Shown here piece by piece: positions 6,640 to 9,348 of a stretch of 9,348 nt of DNA. Numbering within the stretch: the stretch's first letter is position 1; the number at the start of each line of letters is the position of its first letter. The notes below the pieces were generated by a model, which was not told the DNA's origin, made no database searches, and saw nothing but the letters and a program-made list of their open reading frames with translations. This DNA is from Treponema sp. (GTDB lineage: Bacteria; Spirochaetota; Spirochaetia; Treponematales; Breznakiellaceae), in the NCBI GenBank assembly GCA_031278755.1, contig JAITJV010000007.1, forward strand, positions 1-9,348. Reading direction: 5' to 3'. The translations under genes and the position numbers were made by a program.

Positions 6640-7304
6640 TCCCCCTCTCCTCCGGTGGAAGCCGCCGAAGCGGCGTCCGTTTCAACCGTTTCCCCCGAAA
6701 ACCATGCGGCAAGCGCCGTGCCGGCCGCCTTGACCGTCCGTGAAACCGCCGAGCTTGTGATGGTGGATGCGGTTATGGCGATTATGTCTTCTTTCGGCTC
6801 AAAAGGATCCCGTACCGGTTTTCCGGCGAATTGACCGTAAAAAGTAAGTTTGGCCGCCTTGTCCACATAGTAAACAGGCGAAGCCGCATTGGCCCCCAGT
6901 CCCGGCGTGTCTTTGTGCTCAAGGATGCGGACCCCTGCGATACGGCCGTCGGTCCCGACTCCTACAAGGATGCGGAGGGTTCCGCCGTAACTGCCCCTTG
7001 ATGCGCGCAGGGCGGCCCCCGCAAGCTGTCCGTTCTGTTTTATTTCGTATGCGTTTTCAAAGGTTACCGACAGATCGGGGCTTTTGATCTCCCCCGTTTT
7101 CAGCGCTTCGCTGATGTCGGTAAAACTGTCCCCGTCCGGAAAAAATTCACCAAGGGCGGCTTCAAGATCCTTCCGGCTGTGCCCGGCTATGATGTCGTAT
7201 GTCGCCTCGTATACAAGGGCAAGGCCCGCACAGGCAGCGGCGGCAAAAAGGGCAAGGACGACGCCGAGCTTCAGCATGCTTCCAATACCGCGGTCTTCTT
7301 TCAT
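6636..7304 (-). CDS. rnfG: Rnf complex subunit G, flavin-carrying periplasmic-side subunit
   Basis: FMN-carrying subunit, anchored by one N-terminal helix (about residues 11-33) with the rest outside the cytoplasm; 222 residues. The family segment EHKDTPGLGA (129-138) is intact. FMN is normally attached by an ApbE/Ftp-type transferase to the last Thr of a D-x-x-[S/T]-G-A-[S/T] motif. Here the aligned segment is I175-A-I-T178-A-S-T181 followed by ITSSAV, so the acceptor Thr181 is kept but the Asp, Gly and Ala are replaced. The DNA reads this unambiguously. The C-terminal tail (about 204-222) is acidic and Ala/Ser-rich. GGAGG lies 8 bases before the ATG, which overlaps the rnfD stop by four bases. 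Function is probably normal, but flavin loading is not assured. No flavin transferase gene is in the window. Confidence 0.94.
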   Translation of the reverse strand: MKEDRGIGSMLKLGVVLALFAAAACAGLALVYEATYDIIAGHSRKDLEAALGEFFPDGDSFTDISEALKTGEIKSPDLSVTFENAYEIKQNGQLAGAALRASRGSYGGTLRILVGVGTDGRIAGVRILEHKDTPGLGANAASPVYYVDKAAKLTFYGQFAGKPVRDPFEPKEDIIAITASTITSSAVSRTVKAAGTALAAWFSGETVETDAASAASTGGEGE

Positions 7305-8389
7305 TTTGGCGCCTCCACGGATTTGGACCGTCCGGTTTTTTTCTTTGGTACATAACCGTACTTGCGGGGAAGGAGCCTGTTGAGGAAGGGGACAAACGCA
7401 TTCATGATAAGAAGGCCGTAGGTTACCCCTTCAGGATACGTTCCCCATTTCCTTATCAGTATGATGATAATCCCCGCTCCGGCGCCGAATATCAGTTTTC
7501 CCTTTGAGGTAAGCGGGGAAGTAACATAGTCGGTGGACATGAACACCGCGCCGAAAAGGAGGCCGCCTGAAAGGATGCTGAAAAGGGGATCGAGTCCCAG
7601 AATCAGAGATGTGATAAAAGCCGCGGCGATCATGGAGGCGGGGGCGCGCCAGTCTATGGTTTTTTTGATAAGAAGAAAAACCATGCCGGCGAGGATGAGA
7701 AAAGCCGACGATTCGCCTATGCTGCCCGCGTGGCTGCCTATAAAGAGCGTCCACAATGTTGAAGGATAATCTGCCGACGCCGAAAGGCCCGAAGCGGAAA
7801 AAACTTTTCCGACACTGGCGATGTTTTCTCCATGGGTGATACCCAGGGGGGTAACGCCGCTTATTCCGTCTACAACGGGAGCGCTCAGGGCGTCGGACAA
7901 TTTCAGGGCAAATCCCGCCGCGGGCCTGTGCCAGACGGTGAGCGCGGCGGGAAAACTCATAAGGAGGAAAGCCCTGCCCGAAAGAGCCGGGTTGAATACG
8001 TTGGCCCCGAGTCCGCCGAAAAATTCCTTTGCGACGACTACCGAGAACACCGCCCCCAGCGCCGTTATCCACAACGGCGTGGAAGGGGGGAGGATCAGGG
8101 CAAGGAGAAGCCCCGTTACTCCCGCCGAAAGATCCGACGCCCGCACGGGCTGTCCCGAGATGATCCTGAAAAGCGATTCTCCGGCTATTGCGGACACAAC
8201 CGAAACGATCACCGTAAGGAGGGCGGGAAGGCCGAAGAGGATCACGCCGTATGCGGTAACGGGGGCCAGGGCGAGGAGCATATTCCCCATAAGGCGGGAC
8301 GCGGTTACCGGGGAAACGATGTGAGGGCTTGATGAAAGCAGCAGAGATGATTTTCCGTGGGGGTTGTGTGGTTTTGACGCTTCTGCCAT
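7301..8389 (-). CDS. rnfD: Rnf complex subunit D, integral membrane flavoprotein
   Basis: Large membrane subunit, 362 residues with about ten hydrophobic segments, homologous to NqrB. It carries covalent FMN and takes part in coupling electron flow to ion transport. The FMN acceptor is Thr180 in DGISGVTPLG (174-183), close to the usual SGAT. The family motif KEFFGGLGANVFNPALSGRA is at 121-140. The C-terminal third shows the expected DPLF, MSTDYVTSPLT and FVPFLNRL segments, then a Lys-rich tail. The ATG is preceded by AAGGGG, which overlaps the rnfC TAA, so initiation is likely coupled; the gap to rnfC is 9 bases. Whether Na+ or H+ is moved cannot be decided here. Confidence 0.95.
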   Translation of the reverse strand: MAEASKPHNPHGKSSLLLSSSPHIVSPVTASRLMGNMLLALAPVTAYGVILFGLPALLTVIVSVVSAIAGESLFRIISGQPVRASDLSAGVTGLLLALILPPSTPLWITALGAVFSVVVAKEFFGGLGANVFNPALSGRAFLLMSFPAALTVWHRPAAGFALKLSDALSAPVVDGISGVTPLGITHGENIASVGKVFSASGLSASADYPSTLWTLFIGSHAGSIGESSAFLILAGMVFLLIKKTIDWRAPASMIAAAFITSLILGLDPLFSILSGGLLFGAVFMSTDYVTSPLTSKGKLIFGAGAGIIIILIRKWGTYPEGVTYGLLIMNAFVPFLNRLLPRKYGYVPKKKTGRSKSVEAPK

Positions 8390-8398
8390 GTATTCCCC

Positions 8399-9348
8399 TT
8401 ATGCCCTTGTTCCCGCCGGGGATGCCGCCGCCTGCCTGAGCCGCTGCCGCTGTTTTCCGATACGGAAACGCTGGACCAGTTTGATCCTGGCAGGGCATAC
8501 ATAGGTGCAGCTTCCGCATTCTATACAGTCCAGAAGCCCCGCTTTTATTGCATAGTCCAGATCGCCTTCTTCAAGGCTGGTGTTCATGATCACCGGCGAA
8601 AGCCGGCAGGGGCAGTTCTTTATGCACCTTGAACAGCGTATGCAGTACCCTTCCGGATCGGCGGCGGTTTCTTCTTTTGTCATGAGGATGATCCCCGACG
8701 TATTTTTTTGAATGGGAATTTCAAGGGAAGGAACGGCGTTCCCCATCATGGGGCCGCCGTAGAGGATTTTGGCAAGTTTTGAATGATCCACATCCATAAA
8801 TTCGGCGCTCAGGTTTAAAAGCGACGTCCCTATGGGAACCCGTATGTTCTTCGGGATTTTGCACGCCCCGCCTGATACGGTAAGGTCCCTGTCAATAAGG
8901 GGCTTTCCCAATACAAAAGCTTCCGCAATGGCGATGAAGGTTCCAACGTTGGAAACGATGCACCCCGCATCCATGGGAAGCCCCCCCGAAGGCACTTCCC
9001 TTCCGGTAAGGGCTGTGATCAGCATTTTTTCGCCGCCCTGGGGATAGCGTGTGCGGCAGAGCCCTATACTGACGTCCCCGGGGATGTTTCCCAGCCTGAG
9101 TTCCTGTTCCAGTAAGGGAATAAGCCGCGCCTTGTTGTCTTCCATCCCTATAATTGCGCGGTTCACGCCGCTTATTTTCATCACGATGGCAAGGCCCTTG
9201 ATGAGGAAATCGGGCTTTTCGGTCATAATCGCTTCGTCCGTGGTGAGGTACGGCTCGCACTCGGCGCCGTCCGCTATGATGGTATCTATGTGTTTTCCCG
9301 GCGGCGGATTGAGTTTTACATGGGTGGGGAATCCCGCGCCTCCCATGC
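8399..9348 (-). CDS. rnfC: Rnf complex subunit C, NADH-side iron-sulfur flavoprotein (5' end outside window)
   Basis: Cytoplasmic subunit that reduces NAD+, holding FMN and two [4Fe-4S] clusters. About 315 residues are visible; the usual length of about 440 implies some 120 are missing beyond the right edge. The ATG at 9346 is internal, because MGGAGFPTHVKL is the well-known nucleotide/flavin-binding loop, normally preceded by more than 100 residues. Further marks, counted from that Met, are ADGAECEPYLTTDEAIM (25-41), YPQGGEKMLI (101-110), and cysteine motifs at 235/238/241/245 (CIRCSRCIKNC) and 274/277/280/284 (CIECGSCTYVC). The protein ends shortly after the second motif, the short form without the long Ala-rich extension of some proteobacterial homologues. 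The operon promoter must lie beyond the window. Confidence 0.95.
   Translation of the reverse strand, partial: MGGAGFPTHVKLNPPPGKHIDTIIADGAECEPYLTTDEAIMTEKPDFLIKGLAIVMKISGVNRAIIGMEDNKARLIPLLEQELRLGNIPGDVSIGLCRTRYPQGGEKMLITALTGREVPSGGLPMDAGCIVSNVGTFIAIAEAFVLGKPLIDRDLTVSGGACKIPKNIRVPIGTSLLNLSAEFMDVDHSKLAKILYGGPMMGNAVPSLEIPIQKNTSGIILMTKEETAADPEGYCIRCSRCIKNCPCRLSPVIMNTSLEEGDLDYAIKAGLLDCIECGSCTYVCPARIKLVQRFRIGKQRQRLRQAAASPAGTRA

Noticed and set aside
7821..8332. Plus-strand open frames of about 166 codons opposite rnfD
   Set aside because: Antisense shadows without family marks; the other strand encodes a clear conserved protein.
7431..8519. Long open frame on the minus strand overlapping rnfD
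   Set aside because: It is rich in Arg, Pro, Gly and His with no recognisable domain, as expected for a shifted frame of a GC-rich membrane-protein gene; rnfD fits fully.
9340..9348. ATG at 9346 as the true start of rnfC
   Set aside because: It falls inside the GGAGFP flavin/nucleotide-binding loop, which in RnfC comes after about 100 or more residues; the gene continues past the window.
4596..9348. Reading the cluster as Na+-translocating NADH:quinone reductase (Nqr)
   Set aside because: Subunits C, D, G, E, A are homologous to Nqr subunits, but a ferredoxin-type RnfB is present and NqrF is absent, and the order is rnfCDGEAB.

Overview
The window looks like chromosomal DNA of a free-living or gut-type spirochaete, most likely a Treponema. 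This rests on the roughly 50% G+C, the protein style, and an Rnf operon whose RnfB is the long, multi-cluster form found in acetogens and other anaerobes. No marker gene here fixes the species, so this is inference. All recognisable genes look intact except the two cut by the window edges. I saw no RNA gene, CRISPR array, insertion sequence or phage gene.

Layout: positions 2-430 (+) hold the C-terminal part of threonine synthase. It is followed at 462-1937 (+) by an MscS-family mechanosensitive channel with a signal peptide and an acidic N-terminal stretch. A convergent intergenic region with a GC-rich hairpin (2021-2042) separates these from everything else, which lies on the minus strand. 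On that strand, reading from the right edge leftwards, come rnfC (partial), rnfD, rnfG, rnfE, rnfA and rnfB (9348-4596). Then follow a short-chain dehydrogenase (4522-3752), an ERG4/ERG24-type sterol reductase homologue (3750-2668), and a small four-helix membrane protein of unknown function (2439-2056).

How the genes work together: the six rnf genes encode one membrane complex that passes electrons from reduced ferredoxin to NAD+ and pumps Na+ or H+. Four consecutive junctions (D/G, G/E, E/A, A/B) have 4-base stop/start overlaps and the C/D junction is 9 bases, so this is a tightly coupled operon. The dehydrogenase and sterol-reductase genes are separated by one base and almost certainly form a two-gene unit. 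Both products are predicted to use NADPH on lipophilic substrates, so a two-step reduction of a sterol, steroid-like, isoprenoid or fatty-acyl substrate is plausible. The substrate cannot be read from sequence. This pair is the least explained part of the window. A second point is the RnfG flavin-attachment motif, which departs from the usual consensus while keeping the acceptor threonine.
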